A stretch of 41,145 nt of DNA from H2-BAC3 sp045863035 (GTDB lineage Bacteria > Bacteroidota > Ignavibacteria > Ignavibacteriales > Ignavibacteriaceae): assembly GCA_045863035.1 (NCBI GenBank), contig BTUV01000017.1, forward strand, positions 1 to 41,145, in the 5' to 3' direction. Shown piece by piece: positions 41,137-41,145 of the stretch (positions within the stretch are counted from its first letter, which is position 1; each line of letters starts with the position of its first letter). Both the position numbers and the translations under genes were made by a program. The notes under the pieces were generated by a model. The model did not search any database. It was not told where the DNA came from and saw only the letters and a program-made list of their open reading frames with translations.

Positions 41137-41145
41137 GTTTCCAGT

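Overview
The window reads like part of a chromosome from the Ignavibacteria/Chlorobiota-Bacteroidota side of the tree. The evidence is: two secreted proteins ending in type IX secretion (T9SS) sorting domains with the YPNPFNP signature, a complete Bat (aerotolerance-type) operon, promoter-like TAnnTTTG elements, weak Shine-Dalgarno sequences, and frequent GTG/TTG starts. Placement below phylum level is inference. I found no rRNA, tRNA, CRISPR array, prophage or intact insertion sequence.

Layout. (1) 181-5753, + strand: heat-shock genes hrcA-grpE-dnaJ, a membrane-anchored helix-hairpin-helix protein, a pilin-like membrane protein with a PilM-like actin-fold protein, and rsmD. (2) 5743-9568, + strand: two T9SS cargo proteins, one with FG-GAP/VCBS repeats and one with LVIVD/choice-of-anchor-B repeats, ending in a strong terminator. 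(3) 9690-10145: six tandem 76-bp units, each centred on a GC-rich palindrome, in a convergent gap. (4) 10183-17821, - strand: a complete tryptophan operon, trpL-trpE-trpG-trpD-trpC-trpF-aroF-trpB-trpA, with nearly every junction overlapping. The leader is the clearest regulatory find: an unannotated 29-residue peptide with three consecutive Trp codons, a candidate antiterminator and a 13-bp intrinsic terminator placed just before trpE. (5) 17822-18488: a long non-coding gap with short repeats and a probable gene remnant. (6) 18489-21862, + strand: panD, a small exported protein, a LytR_C-only membrane protein, rsfS and argS. (7) 21863-25456, - strand: surE, a large membrane vWA-type protein and comF. 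(8) 25537-32130, + strand: a compact set pgeF, EamA transporter, folB, folK, deoxynucleoside kinase, small membrane protein, family 9 glycosyltransferase, Ppx/GppA phosphatase and RlmI-like methyltransferase, closed by a terminator. (9) 32337-40452, + strand: moxR, DUF58, an accessory membrane protein, batA, batB, batC, batD, batE. (10) 40501-41105: two small exported Lys-rich, Cys-containing proteins and a terminator.

How the genes work together. The trp operon holds all seven enzyme functions from chorismate to tryptophan plus a DAHP synthase with an N-terminal regulatory domain, so the pathway entry and the Trp branch share one attenuator. The Bat operon combines a MoxR ATPase with vWA, TPR and BatD membrane proteins, as expected for an envelope chaperone-like complex. 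The folB-folK pair supplies folate intermediates. Most of the remainder is housekeeping: ribosome maturation, tRNA charging, pantothenate precursor, nucleotide salvage and rRNA methylation.
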